The notes: generated by a model not told the origin, from the sequence alone. Numbered from the stretch's first letter, positions 33,101-45,704 are shown. The stretch: 64,000 nt of DNA from Brachionus manjavacas (GCA_019054805.1 JAHQIY010000009.1:1984001-2048000); one strand, 5' to 3'. A program made the numbers and translations.

Positions 33101-35100
33101 TTTTTTAAGTTTGACGCTTTATACATTTTTTTAATCCTCATTTACCCTAAATTCTCTTAGCGTTCAAACTTTAAATTTACTTAAAGTGAAATTTTTCTAT
33201 AATTTACTTTTATTTAAAAAACCAAGCCGAATTATCTTTGTTTGAAGTCTTTTATAGAAATAAATACTTTAATATTTATAGAAAATAACTCGAAAGTATT
33301 TTATTTATTTATTCAGAGTAAAAATGCGAACATTATTTTTAGGCTCTAGTTAATCTAGAGACACCAACTGTAAATTCTACCGGCCTTATCGATTTCCATT
33401 CAAAATAAGTCAATATTTTTTCAAAAACTTTCAAGCCGCTTTGCTAGCCAAAAGCTAAATTTAAATAGAATTTTGCTCTAAATTGTATTTTTTTAATTGA
33501 ATTTAAATCTATTTTTTTGTTGTAATCCAAACCAAATATTCCCTTTCAATAGAAACAAACAAAAAGAATTTCGAATGCTTGAACGAAAAGAAAATGGCGC
33601 TGTCGGGACAAAAATGTTGATTTATAGGCTACAATCAATAAGGGTTTTATTTAAAAATAAAATACTTGGTTTAAACTATTTTTTCTAAAAGAGATTAGTC
33701 ATAATCGACAAGCAGTATCTGTTTTTGAAGACCCTAGCAAGATTAATCATTTTAATAAAGAACAAATTTGCCAATTTCTATGTTTAAACCAAAGCAATTT
33801 GTTAATTACAAGTCTAAATAGGCATATACCGAACTTTAAATTAACTTTCTGCCCATCTAAATAGCTAGAGCTCGAATAGATAAAAATTATTATATTCCCA
33901 GTGTCTAAAGCTAGCTTTGAAAGATAAATTATATTTATTCTAGAAATCAAAAATTTACCGAGATCGTTTAATGTAAAAATTAGGTTAAAAACAAAACAGG
34001 CAAGCATGCAATTTTGGTTCGACTAAAGCTAACAATTAGAGGAATTCAAATTTGACGTGTTTTGAAATTTTTCAAAATTAATCTATTTCAAATTTGATCG
34101 AAATCGATTCAAAATTTTTAAGGCTTCTACGAAAAGCGACTTTGAGCAAGCAAAAAATTTAATTAAATCAATAAAATTGGCATATTGATCTCTGCTTTAG
34201 GCTATTTGAAAAATGCTTGTTTTTTTCCCCATTAATCTTCTTTCAAAATAGTTAGTTATTAAAATTTTTTTAAATTTTTTTAAAAAGAGTTTAACTTGAG
34301 CAGAGAAAAACTTAATTTTTGTTTTAATTTTTCACATTAATTTTTATTTTTTTTAAAAACAACAGCTGGAAAAATCAACTATTAAATTTTAAAACATTTT
34401 TTAAAAACCATTTTTTTTAAAAGAAATTAGAGATTGACTAAAATAATAATAATTTCTTGTATGAAATTTAGCATTTTAAATTGCATAAAATATTTGATTT
34501 AAAAAAAACTAACAATCGGAAAAAATTAATCACTAAATAATTATAATCAGATTTTTTTAAAGAAATTTTTTTGGTTTAATTTTTTGAAGTTCTAAGAATT
34601 TTCGGTATTAATATTGCATTGATTAATTTTAATTTTTTAATAAATAACAGTTGGAAAGCATAAATCAAAAAATTTTTTTTCGCATGACGAGTAAAAGGCG
34701 TATTTTTTTAATTTTTAACTTTATCTGTTGATAGATCAATAATTATTGGGGGTTATTTTAAATCAAATAGCCAAGTCATTTAAATTTAAGCTGAATTTTA
34801 ATTTAATTTGACTAAATTGTTAGTCTACAATTGCACATGTCAATTTTTTTTATCAATAACATCACCTTTTCCATTTCTAAATGAGAAATTTTCCATATTA
34901 TTCAAAAAAAATTAATTTGACGTCAATGACCAAGTTAAATTATTTAAATTTTTATTAGTTAGGCCAATTAGTGTGCGCAGCAACAAGTGTATTTAAACGA
35001 GCCTCGAAGAATTTCTTTTTTTTTGTAAGCCAAAAGTTAAATATCTATTGAGTAATTTTGGGCAAAAGTCAGAAATGATTTATTTGAATAGAATACTTTA
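30101..35100. other. Long AT-rich region without recognisable genes
   Basis: About 5 kb of very AT-rich DNA. Short open frames exist but none shows a domain or plausible codon use. Weakly repeated TTTACGAAA/TTTCGTAA words occur near 30.9-31.0 kb. No RNA gene was seen. Confidence 0.5.
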
Positions 35101-35570
35101 TTAAAAGATTTATTTACCATAAGAAATACAAAAAATGATTGATCGATAAATTAATTTTTCTATTCTTTTTTTCGGAGCTATATTCAAATCCCATGATTAA
35201 AATTTTCCGGGGTGTTTTCTCAATGTGTTTGTAGCGCAAGCTTTCTCGTGGATTAAGTGAATGGGCGACCTGATCGCCGAGGATTTCGAAGTTGATATTT
35301 AGGACCATAATCCTCCGGGTCAGAGTCAAGTGTCTTGAACATGCTTTAAATATCAAGCATAAAAATCAATTAAGCCACAAATTGTACAAACTTAAGAGGC
35401 CCGCAGCTATTTTCCTAATTTCAAATCCATTAAGATCGGTAAGAGCATTTAAGAGAGCTTGTATCAGCCAAGCTAAGATCAATATCAAATGCAAGCAACT
35501 TTTGAGAATTGAGCATATTTTTCAAGTTGCCTAGCTGTTCTCTTTAAGGTTGAGAGAACCAATTTTTGGG
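35101..35570. other. Unresolved, possibly coding region
   Basis: Base composition is less AT-biased here and both strands have frames of about 80 codons. Minus-strand candidates include LDSDPEDYGPKYQLRNPRRS, which looks protein-like, and MTQKLVLSTLKRTARQLEKY. I could not build a consistent exon chain. Confidence 0.25.
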
Positions 35571-35738
35571 TCATGAAATCGTGATTGATTTCATGATCCA
35601 TATTACGCATTAAATGCTTTTTTCTTCTAACTTTAATTAAGATAAACAAACTTAAGGCAAAAAGCTAAATAATATTGTTTATTATAGATCACAAGTTGAT
35701 TGCGTCATATTGCTAAAAAAAATTATTAATCGAGGTAT

Positions 35739-35939
35739 TTAATCTGGATGAAAAATGCAGATTTGGTGAGTCCCGCTGGGTTTTTGCTCTTTTAGCTGAT
35801 CAAAATTCTCTTTCCCCAGATTCATCAAAAGGTGATCGTTCGGAAGATGAGTGTCCGAAAGTGGGCTATCTGTTTTTGGAGGAATCGGAGGCATTGCGTA
35901 TACAAAAACAGGGTCAATTATTTTTGTATGAAAATAATT
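35739..35939 (-). CDS. Possible terminal exon of an unknown minus-strand gene
   Basis: A TTAACAG acceptor precedes an in-frame block of 66 codons ending in TAA. Its residues look protein-like (AMPPIPPKTDSPLSDTHLPN, then LKEQKPSGTHQICIFHPD). A possible first exon near 36340-36285 (MGLFFGITSGCFDRMIPSK, donor GTGAAA) would join in phase. That would make a gene divergent from the dystroglycan-like gene. No family recognised. Confidence 0.3.
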   Translation of the reverse strand, partial: NYFHTKIIDPVFVYAMPPIPPKTDSPLSDTHLPNDHLLMNLGKENFDQLKEQKPSGTHQICIFHPD

Positions 35940-36406
35940 CTGTTAATAATCATTTTCTTAAGTTGAATTCTTCTCGAAAATTAGATAAACTCTATAAAAC
36001 ATATCTTATTACAAATAGTTAAACTAATTCTAAGAGTAGACTAGACTTAGTTGATTTGAATTTTTGCATTCTAATTATTTTAGTAAGTTGGTGGTTTGCA
36101 TTCAATTTTTGCTTTTTCAAAATGTTTTTTTTCATTCAAATATTCGACTCTTCAAGTAGAGTTTATTGTTCTGCTTTCTAGTAGAAAAAACATTCTTATA
36201 GACTTATTTTTTTAAAGATATTTTCAATTCATTTGGATAAGAAAAATATTTAGTTTTTTGTTGAAAAATTTTTCACTTTGGATGGTATCATTCGATCAAA
36301 ACAACCTGACGTAATTCCAAAAAAGAGTCCCATTTTTTGTCAAAATAAATTTTGTTTATGATTTTTTTAGATAAACAATGCTTCAGCCTGAAATTTAAAA
36401 TTAAAA

Positions 36407-39400
36407 ATGAAAGAGAAGATCGTGCTCGGAGTAGTTGTGATCCTAGTCAACATCGGTCAGTCCGTGTCAAATCAGGTAATTATTTTCATTTGTTTTTTGT
36501 GATACATGACAAGTTTTAGAGGTAAACAAAAGGTCTTTTTTATTTGTATTGTAGGAAATCTTTTTTTCCTATACTATTAAAATTCTCTCACAACTGATTA
36601 TAAAAACACTCAGCAAGCTAAAATCGATGCGTCTATCGCCACAAGTTTATCTTTTCAATCTAAGAATATATTTGAAAATTATTCGTTTTGTTTTATGATT
36701 ATTGTTGTTATCGGGTAATAAAAATAAATATTAGCAAAAAAATCATTTTATTATTTAACCTAGACTTCTATTTGGTCTATGAATAAAAGTTGTTTATTTT
36801 TTTTTATTTAATTTCTTATTAATAGAAAAAAAAAAACTAAATTAAATATCAATTATTTTAAATAAAACGTCTTTGTATCATATAAACTAAAATTCTAGAT
36901 CAACTAAATTAAACAAGGTGGAACTTCTAAAATGTAGAAGGGAAATGTCAGATATGAGTCTTTTTTCCCTGAACCCAATTTTGTCCTAAGGTTAAAAGTC
37001 AAATTCTAGCCCATTTTGAAGCCGATAAAATAACAAATAAACATTATGTATCTCTTTATCATTAGAGTTTCTATAAATAAAGTTAAACAGCATTTTTCAA
37101 ACTCAAGAAAAAGACCCAAATTCGGCAATTTGTTGAAGTTTGTGATCAAATTTCAATGATCAACTAAAATTATAATTAAATAAGTTTTTAATTATTGAAT
37201 TTAATGCAGATACGTAAACCAGATTTAACCATAACCAATTAATTATTTTTCATAGCATCTAAAATAAATAAGTAATCTTGTTCATCATATCCAGTATTAA
37301 AACATAAAATATTTTTTTAATAATTTTTGATCGTGGTCATTAACTTGGCAAATATTCGAGTTTTGACAGAGTTTCAAAATAAAATTGTGGAAAATAACTA
37401 ATATTTTAAATAATTTTTCTGAGAAATAAATTTAAAGTAAACACATAATTTAAATATATTAATGAAAAAAGTAATAAAAGACTACAAATTATTTTCGTGG
37501 TAAAAATTTTTAAATTCGTAGCAGAAAAAAATAAAAATAAAAGCAAAAATTTATTAGTAAAAGTAGCAAAATAAATTTATCAGTAGTAAAAAAAATAGTA
37601 AATTATTATATCAGATATTTATTAATAAAAAACATTACTTAGTCTTCTCCATCTGGAATAACATTTCTTGTCTCAACCCAATTTTTCAGTTCGCCGAGAT
37701 TCGTAATTTTGAGTTCTTGTTTAATTTCTTTTTGCTTGTTGTTTTCTTCGAAGTATTTTTTAATTATGATTTGCTTGGTTTTTTTCAGGAACACCTCTTG
37801 TTTTTGGTATGTGAACGTGTTCTTCTTCTTCAACAAAAATAGATGCGCTTGAATTTGTATACGGTTTGATTATATAAAGTCTTTTTTCACAACTTGAACA
37901 TTTGAAAAATTCTTTATCTCCTATTGTCGATTTTTGTTTTTCTTTAGTTGCCCAAGAATAACCTTCAAATTTATTTTTAATCAAGGACTTGTTTGTAAGT
38001 TTCAAAGTCAGCATGACGATTTTAAACTCTGCTAGCTTTTCTTGCTATTTTAACGGGAATTTCATCTATTTTCGGTCTACTCTTCATTTCTTTGTGCAAC
38101 GAGAATTGATGTAGATGAAGATTCGGTATCGCTCATTTTTTGCTTATAAATTATCAGGGTCTACCCGGTTATGTGAACATTTGGTCACATAATATGTGAA
38201 CAAAAATTGTTCACGGCTTAGGTGAACAAAATGTTCACAATGACATTAACAAAATGTTTTTTTCAAAATTTAAGAACAAGTGATGAAATAAACAATATTC
38301 AAAGACGTCTAAAGCAAAGTTCTTTAAGTGAAACTAAAAAAAAGGCAGCTTTTTTTGGCCAAAGAAAATTCACAATTACCAGAGTCCACGGTTGAAAATG
38401 TAGAAAAAGTACTTAGTAACAAGCGTAATCCAGTGAAATGCGTTTTATGCGGTAAATATTTTGAAGGTGAACGTGGACTAAATTTACACAAATCAAAAAG
38501 TCATTAAATATATTGACCATTAAAGAAAAAAGACTAAAATATTATTATTTACTTTACTAAACGAGCTTATTCATGATTATAATTAATAAATTTTTTTTGT
38601 TCACGTAAATTTCTTTTGTTCACCTAATATCAGTTCTGTTCACATAACCACCTGGTGTTCACCAAAAAGGTTAAAAAATCACTTTATGTGAACAAAAATA
38701 ATTTGTTAAAATTAGGTGAACATTTTGTTCACTTAAGCCGTGAACAATTTTTGTTCACATATTATGTGAACAAATGTTCACATAACCGGGTAGACCCAAT
38801 TTTCAGATATATATATAATAATTTAAAAATTTTTGTACATTATATACATTAATAAGTGATTAAATTAATATAAATTTACTATTGAAAAATTACTTGTGCT
38901 ACTAATTAATTTATTTTACTATTAACACTTTTTTTCTACTACTTTTTTATTTAATTTACTACGTGTAATATTTGCTACGATTTTTTATTAAATTTGCTAC
39001 TAGTTTAATTATTTTTGCTACTGGATTAAATAGAAGCCATTTAAAAAAACGATTTAAAATATTTGTAACATTATTTATCTTTAATTTTTGTTATCTAGTC
39101 CAACTAATATATAATTAAAATATTTACATTTGTTTTTCAATTTAAATAAAAAATGTCTAAATTTTCTATTAAGTTCCTTATTATTATCAAATCTAAATCA
39201 AAATATTCAGGACTATTTGAATTCCTCTTTAATTCAATGATAGTTTTTTTTTTAACAAAGTGTCAAGTGTTTGGAATGGGAAACTATCAAATAATATTCT
39301 TTCCAAACAGGAGATAAATCAAACAATAGTTAGTTTAAATAATAGTTTATTCAAATAAGTGTATATAAAATAATTGTCGATCAAATCATAGGAAAAAAAA

Positions 39401-42038
39401 ATTTCTAATTAAAAATGATCTAATTAAAAATTATCTAATATTTGATACGATATTATCAATAAAATCTAATATTTTGTTTGAATCACAGTTTTTACATAAA
39501 AACTTAATACGATTATTTTTTTCTAAATGCTTTCTTTGTTTTGGATATGTATCACCTGACTCTATTTGATCGATAATTATATCTGTAAAATTTTGCCTTA
39601 GCCTAGATTGATGAACTAACTTGTTTACAGTAAGATGTTTCTTACAAGAGTTTTCAAAGTTTCGTAAACATTCCATAACTTAGGTGGAAATGTTGGAATA
39701 CTTCTTGTACTCTTTGAGTTTTTTTTAGTTACACTATTATTTAGAAAAGCCATTATTTATAAATACTATTATTTAAAAACTACTGTTTGAAAACAATTAT
39801 TTTAAAAATATTATTTGAAACGACTATTATTAAGTCTGCTATTATTTGATATAAAGCCTTTGGAATCGTCTGCCAAAAGAGATAACAGACTCAAATACTC
39901 TTAATCAGCTTAAAAATAAACTAGATAAATTAGATTTGCAATTGGTCTCAAAAACCCATTTTTTGTGGTTTTCCACATAAAAGCTTTATTTATTATTATT
40001 ATATTATTATATTATTTAAATATTTAATTATTTAAATTTAATTTTTATATTATAATATTACAAAAATTAAAGACTCATAATAAAAAAATACTTATTTTTT
40101 TTATTCCAAAATTTATAATGCCAATTTTTCCTTGTTTAACAGATTCTTTATTAATTTTTGGTTTTCAATTGAATTTTCAACTTTTAACCTTTTAAAATAA
40201 TCAAAGTAAGATTGAATTGGCGGTTTAAAACACATTTTAGCCGAAGTATTTTTTGTCGAAATTGGGACCGCTGTAGTTTAAAAGACTAATTTAACTCTAA
40301 AACTTGTTGTCCACTTTTTTATTTGCATGTGATTTGAACTCAAATTTTAGATTGAATCCGTAAAATTTTTTAAAAACAAAATAGAATTTGAAAATGGAAT
40401 GGTTTGATTTTTTTAATAATAAACTTTAAAAAAAATTATTTTTTTGTTAACTAGATAGCTGAAATTCCACTTGATAAGCTGAGAATAAATTATCCCGGAC
40501 TGACCAGCTTGTTGCTTAGATCAAGTACAAATCCAATACTGACCAAAACAGTATTCAAAAGCAGACCATTGCTAAGAAACAAATTTTTGTACTACAACAA
40601 TGAGACAAAAATATTCGAGGGCATTTCATTACAGTCGACTTACACCACTTTCCGAAATCTAACTCTAATCACAACCACGACTTCGGTGCTGCCTCTCACA
40701 CGGACTTCGTCAAATTCTCTTTCTTTATACAGCCAATTTGTGTACACCTTGAGAGCCAAGCTAAATTCGCGCCTTTTACTCAATGAACAATCGGAATTTT
40801 CATCCAAACTTCGCCTCAATCTACTCAAGGAAATATCCCGCTACTTTGATCTTGATTACACAAATCTCAGGCTCAATTGGATCCAAAGTCCGAACAGGAC
40901 ATATTCAGACACATCCGAGTCAGACTCGGAACTAATTTTAGTCTCTGTGAGTGATGTAAAATTGCTTAATTTGCAAAAAATCTACCTCAATGTATTCGAT
41001 GAGAATAATGAGCGCAAAATGGACATCAAGTTTATGACTGAGTGTGAGACTTTTTTTCAGAGTTTGCGCGAAAAACACCAAAATTTAGAAAATTTTTTGA
41101 ATATTCAAAAAATTCAATTTATAAAATTATGCAATTTGACTGAGATAAGATTAGCTCTTGCCGAAAAAGACCACTCAAAGCAGGAACAAATGGCCAAAAG
41201 TTTACTAGCACAGAACACCCAAGACATCAATTGGGTAGATGACTTTGACTACTATTCGACCAACGAAACAGTCATACTGACCAATCTTAAGTCAATGACC
41301 AACGGAACACACTTTGAACTAACAACAAAAATTCAGTCTTACTTTGAATATTTAAAAGAGCTGTTTTGGTCAATAGTCCCCGAAGAGGACTTTCTACTAG
41401 CTGTAATTGTTCCAAGCATTGTCATTATTTCAATCATAGTGTTGAGTGTAGTGGTGGTGTGCATGCTGCAGATGTGCAAAAGACAATCGGTGTCTGACAC
41501 CAAGCATTTGATATCAAAAAGCAACACCACTGAATCGACTAGTTATAATACAAAAACGTTTGAGCGCACAAATCCACTTTACAAAGAAAAGAAGGCCTAC
41601 ATGAGCAAGGGCGTACCTGTGATACTTTATGAGGAAATGAGTGACAAGAGGAATGAGGAATTTGATGAAAATGATGGCGAAAATTTGGGCTCAATTGCGG
41701 GCAGCTATAGATCGCCACTGATAATGCGAAATGAAAAACCTCCGGTGCCGGCTCCACCTGAATACTCCAGGCCAGCCTATTATACTCCACAGCTCAAGGC
41801 AAGTGAGAGCATACTGAATGAATTGCAGTCGATGTTACAACAAAGTGCTAATATAATTAGTCTTACCGAGACACCCAAGCAGTTGTCACCCACAAAGTCA
41901 ATTAAGTCAGACTCTTCGGCCAACACACCTTTGCAATTTGAAAACGAAGAAAGTGCTATTTTGATTAGCACGAAAAATAACAAAAACATTTGTTCATTAA
42001 TCAAAGCCTCAGATAAAAGACTAAACCAAAATATATAA
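36407..42038 (+). CDS. Dystroglycan-like transmembrane receptor, 2 exons
   Basis: Exon 1 (36407-36475) encodes a 23-residue signal peptide, MKEKIVLGVVVILVNIGQSV onward, and ends at GTAATT. Exon 2 (40455-42038) encodes the rest, for 550 residues. The ectodomain (24-335) has several N-glycosylation sites. A transmembrane helix spans about 336-363. The cytoplasmic tail contains KAYMSKGVPVILYEEM (about 403-418) and SPLIMRNEKPPVPAPPEYSR (about 443-462), which align with the juxtamembrane and PPPEY regions of beta-dystroglycan. Dystroglycan links laminin-type matrix to dystrophin and the cytoskeleton. It is shorter than vertebrate dystroglycan (about 895 residues), mainly in the ectodomain. The terminal PPxY motif used for dystrophin binding in vertebrates is absent. 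The 4-kb intron contains transposons. Confidence 0.85.
37639..38136 (-). pseudogene. FLYWCH-like zinc-finger fragment (transposase-type N-terminus), frameshifted
   Basis: A start-like MSDTESSSTSILVAQRNE at 38136 is followed, through frame changes, by KSRPKIDEIPVKIARKAS, then NKFEGYSWATKEKQK, FFKCSSCEKRLYII and EEEHVHIP (a FLYWCH-like Cys2-His2 pattern), and then a helix-rich segment. One break is at an A-run (CCTGAAAAAAACC). Its arrangement resembles N-termini of MULE-type transposases. It lies in the dystroglycan intron, just beside the hAT element. Confidence 0.45.
38157..38797 (+). mobile_element. hAT-type non-autonomous element with C2H2/BED-like finger remnant
   Basis: Terminal inverted repeats of about 80 bp start GGGTCTACCCGGTTATGTG and differ at only two positions. 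They are flanked by an 8-bp target duplication AATTATCA/AATTTTCA (one mismatch), the duplication length of hAT elements. The arms contain repeated GTGAAC words. The interior encodes, with one frameshift at a T-run near 38350, a short protein ending in a finger pattern C-x2-C-x12-H-x4-H (KCVLCGKYFEGERGLNLHKS). This could be the remnant of a BED-type transposase N-terminus. Confidence 0.8.
39431..39676 (-). CDS. Unassigned open frame in dystroglycan intron
   Basis: An 81-codon frame with ATG at 39676 and a C-terminal KFLCKNCDSNKILDF. No family recognised. It could be a fragment of a mobile element in the intron, and expression is doubtful. Confidence 0.15.
   Translation of the reverse strand: MECLRNFENSCKKHLTVNKLVHQSRLRQNFTDIIIDQIESGDTYPKQRKHLEKNNRIKFLCKNCDSNKILDFIDNIVSNIR
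39850..40012 (+). pseudogene. LINE 3' end with TTA-rich tail
   Basis: The frame SLWNRLPKEITDSNTLNQ followed by KNKLDKLDLQL matches the C-terminal end typical of CR1/jockey-type LINE proteins. After the stop there is a TTATTATTATTATATTA tail. Only this 3' end remains. Confidence 0.6.
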
Positions 42039-42399
42039 ATTTTAATGTTTTGAAAATGTTTTGTTTCTATTTTCTATTTATAAAAAAAAGCGATAAATTT
42101 TCAGTATTAAAAATGTTTTTTTTTTCAAATTTATTATTTTACATGGTTCTTACGACAATTTGTGTAATTTTACGTAAAATTACAATTTCTTACACACAAA
42201 ATCTAATGTAAGATTATGTAATCTTACATCATTATCTGTAAGACAAGGTAAATTCGATTTCGGCCAAAAAATTGACAATTTTTGCTATTTTTTTTGATTT
42301 TTAAAAATTATAAATTTTAATTCTTTTTTTTTTTGTTTATTCTAAATTTTTATTCTTAATTAAAAATCTAATAAAAAATTTTACGTTTGAGACCAAGTG
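42039..42399. other. Dystroglycan 3' flank with short palindromes
   Basis: Contains GTAATTTTACGTAAAATTAC (a perfect 20-base palindrome, about 42165-42184) and a near-palindrome GTAAGATTATGTAATCTTAC about 25 bases downstream. Otherwise AT-rich. Confidence 0.55.
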
Positions 42400-42559
42400 G
42401 GTTTAACTGCCTGACCATCCACCATTTTTACTAACTGCCAAATTTTTAACCTTTTTTTCGTTAAATGAATCAATAAAATATAAAATAAAGTAATAATTTA
42501 GTTTACTTTTTTTAAGTGTTCTATATTATTTTTACACTTATCAGGTGTTAAAAGTTTTT

Positions 42560-43400
42560 CGAATACGACTATTTTTTTAAAAGATCTTGTTCATTTTTAC
42601 AGGAAAATTTTCTGACAAAATTTTCCAACTCATTCCAAACCATTTCAATGGGATTCAGATTTGGGGATCTTGGGGGAGAGCGAATCTTTTGACATTTTTT
42701 TTTTAATTCTTTATTTTAAATATTTCTTAGATTTGTTTTACTCAATTAATTTAGTTCATTAACAAATAATTCCTACATTCAAGTGATGCATGTTTTGGAT
42801 CGTTATCTTGATGTAAAATAAAGTCTTTTCCTATATTTGCATATGCAAAAGGAATTAAATAGTCGCCCAAAATCTGATTATAAATTTTGTGACCATGTTC
42901 TCCTTAAATATCTGAAAAAAATTCTAAAGCTTTATTAATTTAACTAATTAAATAATCACTGCGAATTCTGTGGATCCTTTAAATGATATCCCAGCCCATA
43001 TTTTTAACTTCATACAAAACTTATTAGTTGAAGAACAAGCCAAAGGATAAAAAAAATTTTCCGTCAATGATATAAGGGTATTTCTGAAACACTTATTTTG
43101 GTTTTATCAACAAAAATATAATTTGAAAAATCAATATTTTTAAACTTAAGGCACGAGATCAGCCTTTTTAATTTATCTAATTCACTCAAATTTGGAGATT
43201 TTCTTAGTCTTCTATATTTAAATCCTTTAAAATTAAGTATAAATTTATTTTTAAATGGAATTGGTTTATTTTTTTGTGTTTGAATTACAAAATGTATCCA
43301 ATATTGAAATAATATTGATAAAGTGCGATGTTTCAAATATTTTTTTCAGTTTCAAAAAAAAAATAATTTTAAGTTAAAATTGCAAGCATTTTCATATTTG
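42560..43400 (-). pseudogene. Tc1/mariner-type transposase relic
   Basis: Minus-strand frames, in order: NIDFSNYIFVDKTKISV (first catalytic Asp region), KLKIWAGISFKGSTEF, then LIPFAYANIGKDFILHQDND with PKH following (second Asp), and SPNLNPIEMVWNELENF (DDE/D third catalytic region). The order and motifs are those of Tc1-like transposases. Several frameshifts and a stop make it inactive. Terminal repeats not identified. Confidence 0.75.
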
Positions 43401-43494
43401 AAAATAAACTCTTTGGTGAAATAGAATGAGTTTAATTTTTGTTTGGAAATTTTAAAAATATTTTTGAAAATTCTTTTTTAAATTTCAAACAATT

Positions 43495-44940
43495 CATTTA
43501 TTTATTTTTACCGAGCAAATGCTCCTTCAGAATAAAAACATACAAATAAAGTAGTAGTAGTAGTAGTAGTAGTTCTTGCTGCGACACCTAACATGTAGAT
43601 TGTCTAAGCCCATCACCGCCAATTGGCCGTGTAGAGCTGTAGCAGCCGATTCCATTGAACTTATCTAAAGCCATTTTAAAATTAGCGGTTGACTTGGATT
43701 TCACCACGTTTTCTGGCAACCTATTCCAATGCGGAACTACTCTGTTTGAGAAAAATACATGTCTCGCATTTACTGCAGCCGCAAAATCGTTTCTAATTTT
43801 AGCTGGGAAACTTTCTCTCTGGACTCTGATGCTATATCCTCTTAACGCCCCGGCTGGTCCCTTGTTTTCTGATTTATTCACTAGATTCTTGACCAAGCTT
43901 ACCTTTTCTATTCCATTCACTAGTTTGTACATTTCAATCAAGTCCCCTCTCACTCTTCTTTCACTCAGCTTTGTCAGTCCTAATTTTGTCAGCCTCTTTT
44001 CATACGGCATGTTTCTTACAGACAAAGGTATTTTTGTTGCCCTCTCTTGCACCTTTTCCAACGCATTCACGTCCATTTTCATACTTGGATTCCAAACCTG
44101 CACTGCGTAATCTAGGTGGGGTCTCACCATGGATATATACAATCTTACCCACAGTCTTTCCTCTCTACTTGTAAACGTTCGCTTTAGAATTCCAAGCACC
44201 CTACTCGCTTTCGCACAAGCACTTTTCACTTGGCTGGTCCACTTCAAATCTGATGAAACCATCACTCCAAGATCCCTTTCACAATCTGTGGTCGCTAGTA
44301 TAACATTCCTGTTGCTTTTTTGTGTATATTTATGCCTTTCATTTAGTCTGCCGAAATGCATTACTTTACATTTGTTAGTACAAAGTCCCATACGCCAAAC
44401 CTCTATCCATTGACATACTGCATCCAGATCTTTCTGTAACATCGCTCTCTCATAAACATTATTAACTATACCGAGTATTTTTGAGTCATCTGCATACAAT
44501 TCCATTTTATTTGAAACGCAGTCAGGTAGGTCATTTATGTACAATACAAATAGCAGGGGTCCAAGTACAGATCCTTGCGGAACTCCACTCAGTACCTCTG
44601 ACCATCTAGAAACTCCATCTCCAAGTACAACTCGCTGAGTTCTCATACTCAAAAAGTCTTCGAGCCAACTTACTATTTTCTCACCTAGTCCATAACCACG
44701 TAGTTTATGAAGAAGTCGTTGATGCAGTACCGTATCAAAAGCCTTTGAAAAGTCTGTATTTCATCCACACTGTTACCTTTGGCCAACTCAGTCGTGATCA
44801 TATCAAGCGTTTCAAGTAGATTCGTTACACAACCTTTCTTTGGAACAAATCCATGTCCAATTATTAGATTATTCTCTTGAAGGTAAAACATTATTCGGTC
44901 CAAGTATAAGTTAAATAATATAAAATAAAATAAAAATGAA
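43495..44940 (-). mobile_element. CR1-like LINE, 5'-truncated
   Basis: The main frame, 44652-43588 (354 codons), covers the reverse transcriptase palm, with VLSGVPQGSVLGPLLFVLYI and LYADDSKILG (YADD active site), through the C-terminal domain. An upstream frame, 44903-44685 (FVPKKGCVTNLLETLDMITT), is joined by a frameshift at about 44750. The endonuclease is missing. The 3' end has a CTA trinucleotide tail at 43551-43574, then a GAAGGAGC-ATTT-GCTC hairpin and AAAT repeats. Confidence 0.88.
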
Positions 44941-45034
44941 TTAAAAAAAAAGAAAGATAATTCACTTAATAAAGAAGAAAGAATAAATAATAGAATAATA
45001 TAGAATAAAGTTTTTATTCAACTTTTGAAAAACT

Positions 45035-45704
45035 GGGTCTAGTCGGTAAGGTAAACCATAGTTCACTTATTATCCAAAAAATTCTTGTTCTTAGGTTTTG
45101 TGAACAATTGGTTCACCCAATTTTTTGTTCAAAATAGAACTAGGGTGAACCAAAATAGAACAAGACGAACAATTTTTAGATTATGTGAACAAATTGAATA
45201 AAGCTATTTAATCGAATTCTTATTTCTCGAAACTAATATAAAAATTAGTTAATAATTTTTTTTTTTAATTTGAAGGAACTTTAGAAAAAGCATTTGCTCT
45301 GATCTGATTGACATGGTATTACTCTTTTAACAATCCCAAATACCCAAATGCGCTCTCTACTTAAATCTTTGCCTTTCAGCATAAATAATAAAAATTGAAG
45401 AAAATTAGAATTAATTTTTCACCCTTTAAGTGCTTTACTTTGGGAAACATAGATTCATCTATTTCGCAAAATTTGCCTACCTTATTAATTTACCTACTCC
45501 GCCAAACTTCAAATTTTCCATGTAATTATTTTTTCTATTTTATTTTTTATCACTACATTAGCTTTTATCTAAATAGATGAAAAAATTTCAAAAAAGTTGA
45601 ACAATTTTTAAATAATGTTATGGTCAATTAATATTTCATAAAACATTAGAACAAGAATTGTTCCAGTAACAGGTGAGCCATAGTTTACCTAAGCGACTAG
45701 ACCC
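45035..45704. mobile_element. hAT-type MITE
   Basis: Imperfect terminal inverted repeats of about 28 bp start GGGTCTAGTCG. They are flanked by a perfect 8-bp target duplication GAAAAACT at 45027-45034 and 45705-45712. The interior has no intact gene. 45100-45395 is similar to 62640-62915, so the family has more than one copy here. The GGGTCTA ends resemble those of the element at 38157. Confidence 0.8.

Noticed and set aside
43655..44413. Plus-strand frames of 67-151 codons
   Set aside because: Antisense shadows of the CR1-like LINE protein.
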